Made by a program: the position numbers and the translations under genes
DNA from: Actinomycetes bacterium
GTDB lineage: Bacteria; Actinomycetota; Acidimicrobiia; Spongiisociales; JAHEDJ01
Reading direction: 5' to 3'
Assembly (NCBI GenBank): GCA_024641245.1
Contig: JAHEDK010000023.1
Location: forward strand, 1 to 42,856
Length of the DNA stretch: 42,856 bases
The notes under the pieces: generated by a model
What the model was told of the DNA's origin: nothing
The model's input: only the letters and a program-made list of their open reading frames with translations
The model's database searches: none
Shown: one piece after another, positions 31,511 to 39,257 of the stretch
How the letters are laid out: each line of letters begins with the position of its first letter
Position numbering within the stretch: position 1 is the stretch's first letter

Positions 31511-31613
31511 CAAGAGGGGGCGTGGATGCTCCGGCCGGCCGGTCGACGATTCCGCTCCTGCGGTGCCGGGAGTACTACGAAGTAAGGACCACGGCGAAGG
31601 TATCCTCCCGCCG

Positions 31614-33092
31614 GTGGACGCGCCTCTCACTCTCGTCACCGGCGCCACCGGATACATCGGTGGCCGGTTGGTGCCGCGCCTCCTCGAGCGCGGCCATCGA
31701 GTGCGCTGTCTGGCACGCGACCCTTCCAAGCTGGCTCTCGACCCGTGGCGCGATCAGGTCGAAGTGGTGCAAGGCGATGTTCTCGACCCTGCCACCCTCG
31801 TGGCTGCGCTCGAGGGATGTGACTACGCCTACTACCTGATCCATTCGATGGGTCATACTGCCGACTTCGGACAGACCGACCGGGTCGGCGCACATAACTT
31901 CCAGGAGGCTGCTGCAGCAGTGGGGCTCCGCCGCATCGTATACCTCGGCGGACTGGGCCGTGCCGAAGATGAAGCACTCTCAAAGCATCTCCGGTCCCGC
32001 CAGGAGGTGGGCCGGACGCTGGCGGCCGGACGCGTCCCGGTGACCGAGGTCCGGGCGGCTGTGATCATTGGATCCGGTTCGGTGAGCTTTGAGATGCTCC
32101 GCTATCTCACTGAAGTGCTGCCGATCATGACCACTCCGAAATGGGTACGCACTCGCTGTCAGCCCATCGCCATTCGCGACGTGCTCGAGATGCTCACCGC
32201 GGTGCTCGAGGACGAACCGGTCAACCGGGTACTCGAGGTGGGTGGTCCCGAGGTACTCACCTATGAGGAGATGATGCAGATCTACGCCGAGGAAGCCGGC
32301 CTGCGGAGGCGAATCATAATCCCGGTCCCGGTGCTCAGCCCGGGCCTGTCATCCCGGTGGATCGGGCTCGTCACGCCGCTTCCGTCAGGCGTGGCACGAC
32401 CGCTCGTGGACAGTCTGAAGAATGAAGTGATCGTCACCGACGGCACTCCGGCGCACCTTTTCCCGTACCGGCCGATCAGCTATCGGGAGGCCGTGCGCCT
32501 GGCGCTGGAACTCACGACCTCCCGCCAGGTTGAGACCCGCTGGAGCGATGCAGCCACGAGCCCCGCACATCCACTTCCCACCGATCCGGCGTGGGCGGGA
32601 GGTAAGAGGTTCGAAGATCGTCGGGTCGTCAGCTCACAAGCCGCCGCCGAGGACATCTTCTGGGCGTTCACACGGGTCGGGGGTGACGTCGGCTACTACG
32701 GTTTTGACTGGGCCTGGCATATGCGCGGGGTGTTCGACTCTCTGATCGGGGGAGTGGGACTGCGGCGCGGCCGGCGCCACCCGGAGGATCTCCGGCCCGG
32801 CGAGGCTCTCGATTTCTGGCGGGTCGTCCGGGTGGAACCCGACCGAAGTTTGCTGCTCCAGGCAGAGATGAAACTCCCCGGGGCAGCCTGGTTGGAGTGG
32901 AGCGTTGACTCACACGGGTCCACGACGCAGTTGACCCAGACGGCGACCTTCGTACCGCGCGGCCTTCTCGGGCGGCTGTACTGGTATGCACTGGTCCCGT
33001 TTCACGCCGTCATTTTCGGTGCCATGGCGCGTCGCATCGCGGCCGCCGGCGCCGGGCGGCGCACGGTGGGGGAGCGGCCCTTCTCCGGATAG
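31614..33092 (+). CDS. SDR-type NAD(P)-binding protein with DUF2867 C-terminal domain
   Basis: This 492-aa protein begins DAPLTLVTGATGYIGGRLVP with the Rossmann loop G-x-x-G-x-x-G. The atypical SDR domain (about 1-290) resembles the complex-I NDUFA9/YesF group: a YYLIHSMG segment, no classical YxxxK in the usual place. A DUF2867 domain follows (about 330-490: GGKRFEDRRVVSSQAAAEDI, then RWHPEDLRPGEALDFWRVV-type strand). The GTG at 31614 was chosen because the family starts there; the site is weak. A GTG at 31500 adds 38 unrelated residues. It is divergent from TetR, so co-regulation by TetR is possible. Function unknown. Confidence 0.85.
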   Translation: MDAPLTLVTGATGYIGGRLVPRLLERGHRVRCLARDPSKLALDPWRDQVEVVQGDVLDPATLVAALEGCDYAYYLIHSMGHTADFGQTDRVGAHNFQEAAAAVGLRRIVYLGGLGRAEDEALSKHLRSRQEVGRTLAAGRVPVTEVRAAVIIGSGSVSFEMLRYLTEVLPIMTTPKWVRTRCQPIAIRDVLEMLTAVLEDEPVNRVLEVGGPEVLTYEEMMQIYAEEAGLRRRIIIPVPVLSPGLSSRWIGLVTPLPSGVARPLVDSLKNEVIVTDGTPAHLFPYRPISYREAVRLALELTTSRQVETRWSDAATSPAHPLPTDPAWAGGKRFEDRRVVSSQAAAEDIFWAFTRVGGDVGYYGFDWAWHMRGVFDSLIGGVGLRRGRRHPEDLRPGEALDFWRVVRVEPDRSLLLQAEMKLPGAAWLEWSVDSHGSTTQLTQTATFVPRGLLGRLYWYALVPFHAVIFGAMARRIAAAGAGRRTVGERPFSG

Positions 33093-33131
33093 GTGGACCG
33101 ATCCGCAGGCAGGGGGGCCGGTTAACGAGAA

Positions 33132-33161
33132 TGGGGTGAGTCCGTTACCGAACTCACCCCA
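33132..33161 (+). terminator. Hairpin terminator between the SDR gene and the small cysteine-rich gene
   Basis: A 10-bp perfect stem TGGGGTGAGT (33132-33141) and ACTCACCCCA (33152-33161) with a 10-nt loop. It lacks a good T tract on either side. It lies between convergent genes and may serve both. Confidence 0.55.
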
Positions 33162-33195
33162 ACTCAATCAGTCTATGCGCCCCGAAGGGGACAGA

Positions 33196-33363
33196 TCACG
33201 ACGAGCGCTTCGCTCCCTTGCGGCCGGAAAGCTCCGGGTCCGCCGGTTGCATGTACTCGCTACAAGCACACTTGGGTACCGAGCACCCTTCGCGATCGTT
33301 GTGCTCCTTGCGGGGATGTCCGCATCCCACGCATCGTTGCCTGCCTCCGTCGATCTTGCGCAT
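33196..33363 (-). CDS. Small cysteine-rich zinc-ribbon-like protein (55 aa), downstream of the RRM gene
   Basis: This 55-codon frame starts at ATG 33363, only 11 nt after the RRM gene stop, and ends at TGA 33198-33196. The product MRKIDGGRQR... contains CVGCGHPRKEHNDREGCSVP, then KCACSEYM. Its cysteines (C11, C14, C27, C32, C34) and two histidines (H16, H21) are arranged like a small zinc-binding knuckle. The tail is basic (SGRKGAKRSS). Composition and third-position bias match real genes here. The tight spacing suggests co-translation with the RNA-binding protein, hence a shared RNA-related job. It is too short for automatic calls at common size limits. No known family is recognised. Confidence 0.72.
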   Translation of the reverse strand: MRKIDGGRQRCVGCGHPRKEHNDREGCSVPKCACSEYMQPADPELSGRKGAKRSS

Positions 33364-33374
33364 CGAACCTGGTT

Positions 33375-33629
33375 TCAGCGTGAGCGTTCTTTGGCGACGT
33401 TCACCGTGAGGTCACGACCGTCGAGGTTGTAACCGTTGAGGTTGTCGATGGCGGCCTTGCCGCCCTCGGAGGTTGCCATCTCGACGAAGCCGAAGCCACG
33501 TGACCGACCGGTGTCCCGGTCTGTGATGACCTGGGCCTTAGTCACTTCGCCGTGCTTGGAGAAGAGAGTCTCGAGGTCACTCGAGGTGGTGTTGAACGTG
33601 AGATTTCCCACGTAGAGGTTGCTGGACAT
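33375..33629 (-). CDS. RRM RNA-binding protein
   Basis: This 84-aa single RRM domain has RNP2 LYVGNL (residues 5-10) and RNP1 RGFGFVEM (about 44-51), both with the aromatic residues that stack on RNA. Such proteins occur in cyanobacteria and many actinobacteria as cold-stress or RNA-chaperone proteins; the glycine-rich tail of plant relatives is absent. The ATG at 33629 has GGAAGGAG about 8-9 nt upstream. A long leader (about 160 nt) precedes it, with a hairpin at its start. The small cysteine-rich gene follows 11 nt after the stop. Confidence 0.92.
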   Translation of the reverse strand: MSSNLYVGNLTFNTTSSDLETLFSKHGEVTKAQVITDRDTGRSRGFGFVEMATSEGGKAAIDNLNGYNLDGRDLTVNVAKERSR

Positions 33630-33772
33630 GATGGTTGCTCCTTCCGAAGCGTCGAACCGTCGGGGTTGACGCCCCGCCTGATCTGCGATGGAGAGCCGAC
33701 GCGGCGTCGACGTGAACCAGCATGTCCTGCGGTGGCTCCACCAGACGGAACGAGTGGGGGGGAGCCCGGCGT

Positions 33773-33803
33773 TGTACGCAATCGGGCGTACACCTCCACT
33801 ATA
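33773..33803 (-). promoter_or_regulatory. RRM gene promoter and 5'-end leader hairpin
   Basis: On the minus strand TATAGT (33803-33798) is a good -10 box. The transcript would begin near 33790, giving a leader of about 160 nt. TGTACGC and GCGTACA (33773-33779 and 33786-33792) form a perfect 7-bp hairpin right at the predicted 5' end, as in leaders with temperature- or stability-dependent control. No clear -35 is seen. Farther upstream, CTCGAGA and TCTCGAG (33838-33844, 33854-33860) form another inverted repeat, possibly an operator between the divergent genes. Confidence 0.45.
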
Positions 33804-33974
33804 GCGCTTGTCGGAGGGTTTCGTAGGATCGGTTTAGCTCGAGAGTCGCGTTATCTCGAGATTCTCAACCGACCGAACGACCATTCAGTAGAAATTCTGG
33901 CCGCCATGTTCTATTGTCCATTCCCTATCTGCTCGAATGGGCAGCGGGATCCAACTGAAGGGGAGGAAACAACC

Positions 33975-34397
33975 ATGACCACGCGACGCGTGTTCGCATC
34001 GACGGTGCTCGGTCTGATCATCGTGTTATCCGGATGTGGTGGCGGAGCAGCTACCGAGATCGACGCCACCACGAAGGATTTTTCCTTTAACCCGACCTCT
34101 TGGGAGGTCGCAGCAGGCGAGACCATCACCATCAACCTGACGAATGACGGCGCCGTTGAGCACGAGTGGGTGTTGCTCCAGCCCGGTGTCACGATCAGCA
34201 GTGAGGCAGACCTTCCTGATACCGAGGAAGAACTGCTGGCCGACTTCGTCTATTGGGAGGAAGAAGTAGGGGCAGGAGAGTCCAAGACGGAGACGTTCGT
34301 CGCCCCGGTCGCCGGTGAGTACCAGATCATCTGTGCAATCCCGAGCCACTTCGATGCCGGCATGAAAGGAACGCTCACCGTCGTCGCCGAAGGCTGA
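33975..34397 (+). CDS. Cupredoxin-like lipoprotein (plastocyanin/sulfocyanin type)
   Basis: This 140-aa lipoprotein has a signal RVFASTVLGLIIVLSGC with lipidated Cys at about residue 20. The mature protein has a cupredoxin strand pattern (FSFNPTSWEVAAGETITINL) and the type 1 copper ligands: His in AVEHEW, then Cys, His and Met in IICAIPSHFDAGMKG. The ligand set is complete, so a blue copper electron carrier is likely. The ATG at 33975 has GGGAGG about 8 nt upstream. Earlier in-frame codons lie in the divergent promoter region. A strong terminator follows. The partner may be a membrane-bound respiratory complex or oxidase, which is not seen here. Confidence 0.88.
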   Translation: MTTRRVFASTVLGLIIVLSGCGGGAATEIDATTKDFSFNPTSWEVAAGETITINLTNDGAVEHEWVLLQPGVTISSEADLPDTEEELLADFVYWEEEVGAGESKTETFVAPVAGEYQIICAIPSHFDAGMKGTLTVVAEG

Positions 34398-34415
34398 GCA
34401 ATCTCCATCTATCGA

Positions 34416-34447
34416 GGGGCCCCACCGCACGGTGGGGCCCCTTTTTT
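34416..34447 (+). terminator. Strong intrinsic terminator after the cupredoxin gene
   Basis: GGGGCCCCACC (34416-34426), loop GCAC, GGTGGGGCCCC (34431-34441) and six T (34442-34447). This is a textbook rho-independent terminator, 19 nt after the stop. Confidence 0.93.
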
Positions 34448-34515
34448 CATTGAGTCCCGAAGGACCGGAGCTCTCACACCCGAACGCCGATCCCTGGAGG
34501 CTCGGGCGGGCGGGC

Positions 34516-35724
34516 TCAGCCTCGCCGGACTCGAACTGCACTGAAACCGTGCCTACGAACTCGTTCTTTCATCGCCATGCCCTTGAGAATCCCCGACTCC
34601 ACGACCCTGGTGATCGTGGTGCTGCTTCCACCCAGAACCAGTGATCCTCGTTCGGCGACCCTTTCCGCCAGATCTCCGACGATGGCCGTGGTGACATTGA
34701 TCGGGAGCTTGTCTGCCAGTGCCGCCGCCACCAGGTCGAATGGCTCGATCAGAGTGGCGAGGTCGGGAGCGTGGTGAACGTCCACAGCGTTGGCTTCCAC
34801 CTCATTCAACGCCAGATTGGTCCGGGAGATCTGCAGCGCCAGGAGATCCCGACCGGCCAGAGTGATCCTCTCGGGCGAGCAACAACGGTGGATCGCCACG
34901 GCGACATGTCCCTGACCGGGTTCGAGAACGAGTGCCCTCACTCGTTTCTGATGGGCGTTGACGATCAGGTTGACCATCAGTCGCGTGCGGAAACTGAGCG
35001 AATCGAACTCCGGCAACCCCCACGCCGTGGAAGCTTCCCAATCCAACGAAGCATGTGAGAACGACGATCGAGCACGCGCATAGACGCCCCGCTCGAAAGA
35101 TGATCGTGCGTCCCGGCCGGCCGACTCCACCGTGTAGTGGAAGACCGTGTAGTCCCGAGCCTCCTCACGCAACAGAACTCTCGCCCGACCTCTCTCCAAC
35201 ACCTCCGCCACCAAATCGTTCAGTGCCGCCACGGCGACGACCGCGATTGTTCCTCCGGGACGCAGCATCCGACCGGCACCGAGCAGTAGCTCCTCGATCA
35301 CCGTCGATCCCGCCTTGCCGGGAAGGTTGGCGACGACGAGATCGAAGCGGTGGTTTGGGTCGACGGAGTCGTAGCCGAGACTGCTGTACGCAGTGGTGTC
35401 ATCGACCCCGTTGCGGGAGGCGTTGGCCGACGCGAAGCGCACTGCCAGCGCATCGCGATCGATCATCTCGAGCCGGGCGTCGGGGAATCTCGCCTTCAAT
35501 CCCAACCCAAGTGGCCCGTATCCGCAGCCGACATCGAGGATCGCGGTGGGCGGGTCGGTAGTCATGAGGGTGCGAAGCAACAACCTCGAGCCTGCATCGA
35601 CGGCATGGCTGCTGAACAGGTCGTGGGCGACGGCCAGTTCGAGGACCGTTCCGGAGACGCGCAGTGTGACGAATTTCTTGAAGTGCGGAGATGTCTCCGC
35701 CGGCGTTGTTCGATCAGCCGGCAC
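34516..35724 (-). CDS. RsmC-like class I SAM methyltransferase
   Basis: This 402-aa protein has a SAM domain near the N-terminus (LTVLDVGCGYG-type motif: AILDVGCGYGPLGLGLKARF) and the substrate loop VVANLPGKAG, a relative of the NPPF/NPPY motif of RsmC/N-type methyltransferases. A second, Rossmann-like half follows (RALVLEPGQGHVAVAIHRCC). Two linked methyltransferase-like folds are the layout of RsmC-type rRNA guanine methyltransferases, though NPPF is replaced by NLPG. The start GTG 35724 overlaps the PPOX gene's last 11 nt and has GGAG 6 nt upstream. rRNA as substrate is a family-level guess. Confidence 0.8.
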   Translation of the reverse strand: MPADRTTPAETSPHFKKFVTLRVSGTVLELAVAHDLFSSHAVDAGSRLLLRTLMTTDPPTAILDVGCGYGPLGLGLKARFPDARLEMIDRDALAVRFASANASRNGVDDTTAYSSLGYDSVDPNHRFDLVVANLPGKAGSTVIEELLLGAGRMLRPGGTIAVVAVAALNDLVAEVLERGRARVLLREEARDYTVFHYTVESAGRDARSSFERGVYARARSSFSHASLDWEASTAWGLPEFDSLSFRTRLMVNLIVNAHQKRVRALVLEPGQGHVAVAIHRCCSPERITLAGRDLLALQISRTNLALNEVEANAVDVHHAPDLATLIEPFDLVAAALADKLPINVTTAIVGDLAERVAERGSLVLGGSSTTITRVVESGILKGMAMKERVRRHGFSAVRVRRG

Positions 35725-36148
35725 GCCACTCCGATCGGCCGTCGAAGCCGAACCTGGCCAGAAAGAGAGCCCGGTTTGGCCGGATCTCGATGAAGATCGT
35801 TTCCGGCGAGTTGTCCGGACCGCCCGGCGAGAAGAGGTCGAGATCATACGACATCACCGACCACAGGTGACGCTTGTGCGAAGATGAGGTCAACAGGCGA
35901 GCAATACCCCAGACCATGAGCGAGTCCCACCCGGAATCCGCGGTCACCTGATGATGCAGGCAGACGAACGGGTGAGCAGCCGCATTGCGTGCTTTCGCGC
36001 TCGATCGCCCCACGGCGCAGTAGAGCAACCGGTCGTGCCAGTCGACGTGAACCGGCGCGACATGAGGGATCCCATCAGGTGTCACCGTGGCCAGGTGCAC
36101 GATCGGTCCGAGCCGTTCGGATTGGACGATGACGTCCTTGAGGTCCAT
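35714..36148 (-). CDS. Pyridoxamine 5'-phosphate oxidase family (PPOX, FMN-binding) protein
   Basis: This 144-aa protein has the split-barrel FMN-binding fold of PPOX/F420-type proteins: HLATVTPDGIPHVAPVHV (beta hairpin), LLYCAVGRSSAKARNAAAHP (cofactor phosphate region) and a C-terminal FIEIRPNRALFLARFGF. Substrate is unknown; members bind FMN, haem or F420. The ATG at 36148 has GAGAG upstream. It overlaps the methyltransferase gene by 11 nt, so they are co-translated, and is divergent from maf by about 40 nt. Confidence 0.87.
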   Translation of the reverse strand: MDLKDVIVQSERLGPIVHLATVTPDGIPHVAPVHVDWHDRLLYCAVGRSSAKARNAAAHPFVCLHHQVTADSGWDSLMVWGIARLLTSSSHKRHLWSVMSYDLDLFSPGGPDNSPETIFIEIRPNRALFLARFGFDGRSEWRAG

Positions 36149-36188
36149 AGGCTCTCACGATAGGCGAGTTCGTCTAGGGTCTTGCACG

Positions 36189-36764
36189 ATGTTGCTCCTT
36201 GCTTCGGGATCGCCGCGCCGCCGTGAAGTCCTCGATCTGCTCGGCGTTTCCTACGAAGTCGAAGCTCCGGCCATAGACGAAACACCTCTACCGAACGAGG
36301 CTCCCGAACAAACCGTTCGACGGCTGGCGGTGGCTAAGGGTGAGGCACTCTCTGATCTCCATCGCGATCAATGGGTTCTCAGCGCAGACACAGTGGTGGC
36401 GTCCGAAGGCCGGATTCTGGGCAAGCCGATCAGCAGTCCGGATGCCGTTGCGATGCTGCAACTCCTCTCCGGCCGATCCCATCAGGTCTTCACCGGCATT
36501 GCATTGAGCAGACAAGGTGCAAGGCCAATGGTTGAGCACGCGGTGGCGACCGTTCGGTTCCGCATTCTCGAGGAGCGAGAGATCGAGGCATACGTCGCCA
36601 CCGGCGAACCCTTCGACAAAGCCGGTGCCTACGCCGCCCAGGGCCTGGGCGGTGCTTTCGTCGATCGCCTCGATGGAGAGTTCTCGACGGTGGTCGGGCT
36701 GACCCTCTCCGTCACTGCAAGGCTGCTCACACAGGCAGGTATCCCCAACGTCATGGCCCGGTAA
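36189..36764 (+). CDS. maf: Maf family nucleotide pyrophosphatase
   Basis: This 191-aa protein has the Maf signature LLLASGSPRRREVLDLLGV at its start, SADTVV with the catalytic Asp near residue 71, and the FDKAGAYAAQGLGG substrate loop. Maf proteins hydrolyse non-canonical or excess nucleoside triphosphates (dTTP, UTP or modified ones) and are linked to cell-division control. The ATG at 36189 begins the signature; earlier in-frame starts precede the promoter. It is divergent from the PPOX gene. Confidence 0.93.
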   Translation: MLLLASGSPRRREVLDLLGVSYEVEAPAIDETPLPNEAPEQTVRRLAVAKGEALSDLHRDQWVLSADTVVASEGRILGKPISSPDAVAMLQLLSGRSHQVFTGIALSRQGARPMVEHAVATVRFRILEEREIEAYVATGEPFDKAGAYAAQGLGGAFVDRLDGEFSTVVGLTLSVTARLLTQAGIPNVMAR

Positions 36765-36896
36765 TGGATCCTGCCACCCCGGTCTCGTTGAAACTTGTTA
36801 CGTGGCTTCCGGCCCAACAGCGTGGGCCAAAAGACCCTACGAGCGCCCGGTGACCGGGAAGTAACGTTCCGGTTGTTGGGTCCCCCCTCAGCGATC

Positions 36897-36923
36897 GAGA
36901 CCCCCGGCACTGCCGGGGGTCTC
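36897..36923 (+). terminator. Terminator between maf and the patatin gene
   Basis: GAGACCCCCGGC (36897-36908), loop ACT, GCCGGGGGTCTC (36912-36923), then ATTCTTA. The stem is 12 bp and GC-rich. Two smaller hairpins precede it in the same interval: GGCCCA/TGGGCC (36811-36816 and 36823-36828) and CCCGG/CCGGG (36846-36850 and 36854-36858). They lie between convergent genes. Confidence 0.75.
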
Positions 36924-36966
36924 ATTCTTAATGGATGCCTCTCGGCCGGCCAAGGTGTGGATGCTC

Positions 36967-37935
36967 CTAGCGGCTTCGCGCAGGGTGCGAAGTTGGTGCC
37001 AGGTGCTTCCGGAGCATTGCCCAAACATCCGGCCGCGCCAGCTTCGTCCGAAGAGACGCCAGCGTCTTGATGAACGCCGGTACTGCTGCCGAGGCGCTCA
37101 TCGGGTTCGGGCGCAGGAGCGTTTGCACCTCGACTGAGGGAGTGATGGTGAGAACCTCCGCCTTTGGCCAAGCATCGTGGATCATCGTGAGTTCTTCGTC
37201 GAGTGCCGCCCTTCCGACCCGGTCGAATGCTCCCTCATAGAACCTGCCGCCGTCACGCGTCTCGTCTGCAGCCATCGGCGCAACGATCAATACGAAATCG
37301 AGTGGCTCTTCGTTGGCGAGGATGAGGTCGGCGTGGGTGCCCGAAGCCACGCCACCATCTACATAGTGGTTGCCGCCTAGTTCAAATGGCGCAAAGATCA
37401 GCGGCACTGCGGACGACGCCGCCACGGCTTGACGAAGTTCCACATCGGGCGCCTCCAGGGTGCCAAAGGCAACCCGACGCTTCGATTCCAGTTCGTATGC
37501 AACGATTACGGTCGGGTCGTCCGGCCAGCCGTCGGCGAACTCACCCACCTCCTCTGCAAGCCAATCTCCGATCCCGGCAGCATCGAACGGAGCCGGAGAC
37601 CCAAGGATGAGTGACACGCCGGGATTGCGGATTCCCGGGATGATCCCATGTCGAACCCAACGGCGGACGCCTCCCGGGCGCCTTCGGCGATAGACCGCGG
37701 TGCGGATGCGATTGGCCACGTCTTCCCGACTGTCGTCGGGGCGGGCAAGCGAGTCGATCGACAGTCGGCCCGAACGCACGATGCCGGCGACGTACGAACC
37801 GGCCGACGTTCCGATGATCACCTCGGACGAGTTGGGATCCCAACTCGTAGCCATGTGAATAGCCATGAGAGCTGCCAGTTCATATGCAGCACCGGTGATA
37901 CCGCCACCACCTAGAACCAGTCCTACCTTGCTCAC
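36967..37935 (-). CDS. Patatin-like phospholipase family protein
   Basis: This 322-aa protein starts GTG 37935 (SKVGLVLGGGGITGAAYELA, the oxyanion-hole glycines). The nucleophile elbow is IIGTSAGS, with Ser in G-T-S-A-G, and the dyad Asp is in HYVDGGVAS. All the patatin catalytic elements are present. Members hydrolyse phospholipids or lipid esters; several bacterial ones are membrane-remodelling enzymes. No signal peptide is seen. It is divergent from mshD (50 nt between the starts) and ends beyond a strong terminator. Confidence 0.9.
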   Translation of the reverse strand: MSKVGLVLGGGGITGAAYELAALMAIHMATSWDPNSSEVIIGTSAGSYVAGIVRSGRLSIDSLARPDDSREDVANRIRTAVYRRRRPGGVRRWVRHGIIPGIRNPGVSLILGSPAPFDAAGIGDWLAEEVGEFADGWPDDPTVIVAYELESKRRVAFGTLEAPDVELRQAVAASSAVPLIFAPFELGGNHYVDGGVASGTHADLILANEEPLDFVLIVAPMAADETRDGGRFYEGAFDRVGRAALDEELTMIHDAWPKAEVLTITPSVEVQTLLRPNPMSASAAVPAFIKTLASLRTKLARPDVWAMLRKHLAPTSHPARSR

Positions 37936-37985
37936 GATTTGACAGGATAGAGCCGTTGTCCTGATTGCGCGGTATGGTCGACGGA

Positions 37986-38858
37986 ATGTCCGTTCGCCGA
38001 TATTCATGGCCACACGATCTGCCGAGACTCGATCAGTTGTTCGAGCGGTGTCGTCTCCACGATGGGCATCATCCGCTCAGTGAGAACAAGTATCGGACGA
38101 TGCGGGTCGGTCAATCACCCGGTGCGGGCTTTGTCATCGAGGAGTTGGGGGTTCCGGTCGGATACCTCCACATGCTGGCCAGCAAGGTGGTTGGAACGTA
38201 TGAGTTCGAGCTGGCGGTCGATCCGGATCTGCGCGGGCAACTCGAGGCGCCGCTGCTGAGAAGTGCGTTGGCGAGAGTCCGGCAACTGGGAGGCGACACG
38301 GCCTTGGCCTGGGTCTATACACCCGGCGGCGAGCGCCCACTGGAGGAGTTTGGGTTCGAGCCGTGGCGGGACCTCCATCAGCTCCGGGTGTTATTGCCCG
38401 CCGTGACTCCCCGAGAGGTGCCCGGTATCCAGATACGGGCATTCGAGAATGCGGACGCGGATGCGCTGCTTGGCGTCAACAACCGCGCTTTCGAGGGTCA
38501 TCCGGAAGCCGGAAACTGGAGCGCAGACGATCTTCGTGAACGACAGGGCTACGAATGGTACGACCCGACCGGAATACGCATGGCTTGGCTTGGGGACCGT
38601 CTGGTCGGATTCTGTTGGACGAAGGTGCACCCCGGGGGGCTCGGTGAGATCTACCTGATTGCCACCGACGGAGGATATCGGGGTCGCGGTGTCGGCCGGG
38701 CGATTGCCCTCGACGGTCTCCACTACCTCAGCAGCGTGAGAGGGTCAACGCAGGGGATGCTCTATGTTGATGCAGCGAACGAACCCGCGCTTCGGCTGTA
38801 TGAAGGACTGGGTTTCGAGGTCCATCACACCGATCGGGTGTTCAGAGCGAGGATCTAG
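37986..38858 (+). CDS. mshD: Mycothiol synthase (two GNAT domains)
   Basis: This 290-aa protein matches MshD, which acetylates Cys-GlcN-Ins with acetyl-CoA in the last step of mycothiol synthesis. Two GNAT domains are visible. The second has NNRAFEGHPEAGNWSADDLR, LVGFCWTKVHP, GGYRGRGVGRAIALDGL (acetyl-CoA loop), and YEGLGFEVHHTDRVF, all typical of the family. The ATG at 37986 was chosen; ATG 37974 is also in frame. Mycothiol is restricted to Actinomycetota, so this gene supports the phylum. The last 4 nt overlap the end of a convergent gene. Confidence 0.93.
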   Translation: MSVRRYSWPHDLPRLDQLFERCRLHDGHHPLSENKYRTMRVGQSPGAGFVIEELGVPVGYLHMLASKVVGTYEFELAVDPDLRGQLEAPLLRSALARVRQLGGDTALAWVYTPGGERPLEEFGFEPWRDLHQLRVLLPAVTPREVPGIQIRAFENADADALLGVNNRAFEGHPEAGNWSADDLRERQGYEWYDPTGIRMAWLGDRLVGFCWTKVHPGGLGEIYLIATDGGYRGRGVGRAIALDGLHYLSSVRGSTQGMLYVDAANEPALRLYEGLGFEVHHTDRVFRARI

Positions 38859-39085
38859 GCGTCACTCAGACGTGCGTCGAGTTCGCCGAGCCCGTCGGTA
38901 CCGAAGCGGCGACCGCACGACCGGCATGCCTGATCTCTTTCGTTTGTCTGGGAGTGGCACCACGGGCATGGAAGATCGATCTCGAGGTCCATTGTCGGTT
39001 GGGAATCCTGCAGGCGGGAACCACCAAACCTACCGCCGAGCACGATACCGATTAGCAGCGCGCGCACGATCAGAAAAGCGATCAC
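38855..39085 (-). CDS. Small membrane-anchored zinc-ribbon protein
   Basis: This 76-aa protein has one N-terminal hydrophobic helix (IAFLIVRALLIGIVLG), a spacer, and a Cys4 zinc ribbon CPWC...CRSC (about residues 40-57). The GTG at 39085 has GGAGGA at good spacing. It overlaps the mshD stop by 4 nt in the convergent sense. Zinc-ribbon membrane proteins of this size are common and uncharacterised. Function unknown. Confidence 0.75.
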   Translation of the reverse strand: MIAFLIVRALLIGIVLGGRFGGSRLQDSQPTMDLEIDLPCPWCHSQTNERDQACRSCGRRFGTDGLGELDARLSDA

Positions 39086-39257
39086 ATTGTCCTCCTTCCC
39101 TTGGGGAGAATACGCGGCACGGCGCTCATAACGACGGATTTCGCGTTCCGGGGGCGGCGCAGTTTGCCGGAGAATTGGCTCTTCTCACCGGTCGGATGGG
39201 TCCGCTCGTGAGGGAGAGTGAGCGAATGCCGCGCCGGCCGATCGCCGACGGCCCTCT

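Noticed and set aside
31500..31613. Earlier GTG start for the SDR gene
   Set aside because: The added 38 residues match no SDR family start and the codon lies within the TetR operator.
36781..36925. Cyclic-di-GMP riboswitch-like structure
   Set aside because: The conserved core sequences of the class were not found and the interval is downstream of both neighbouring genes.
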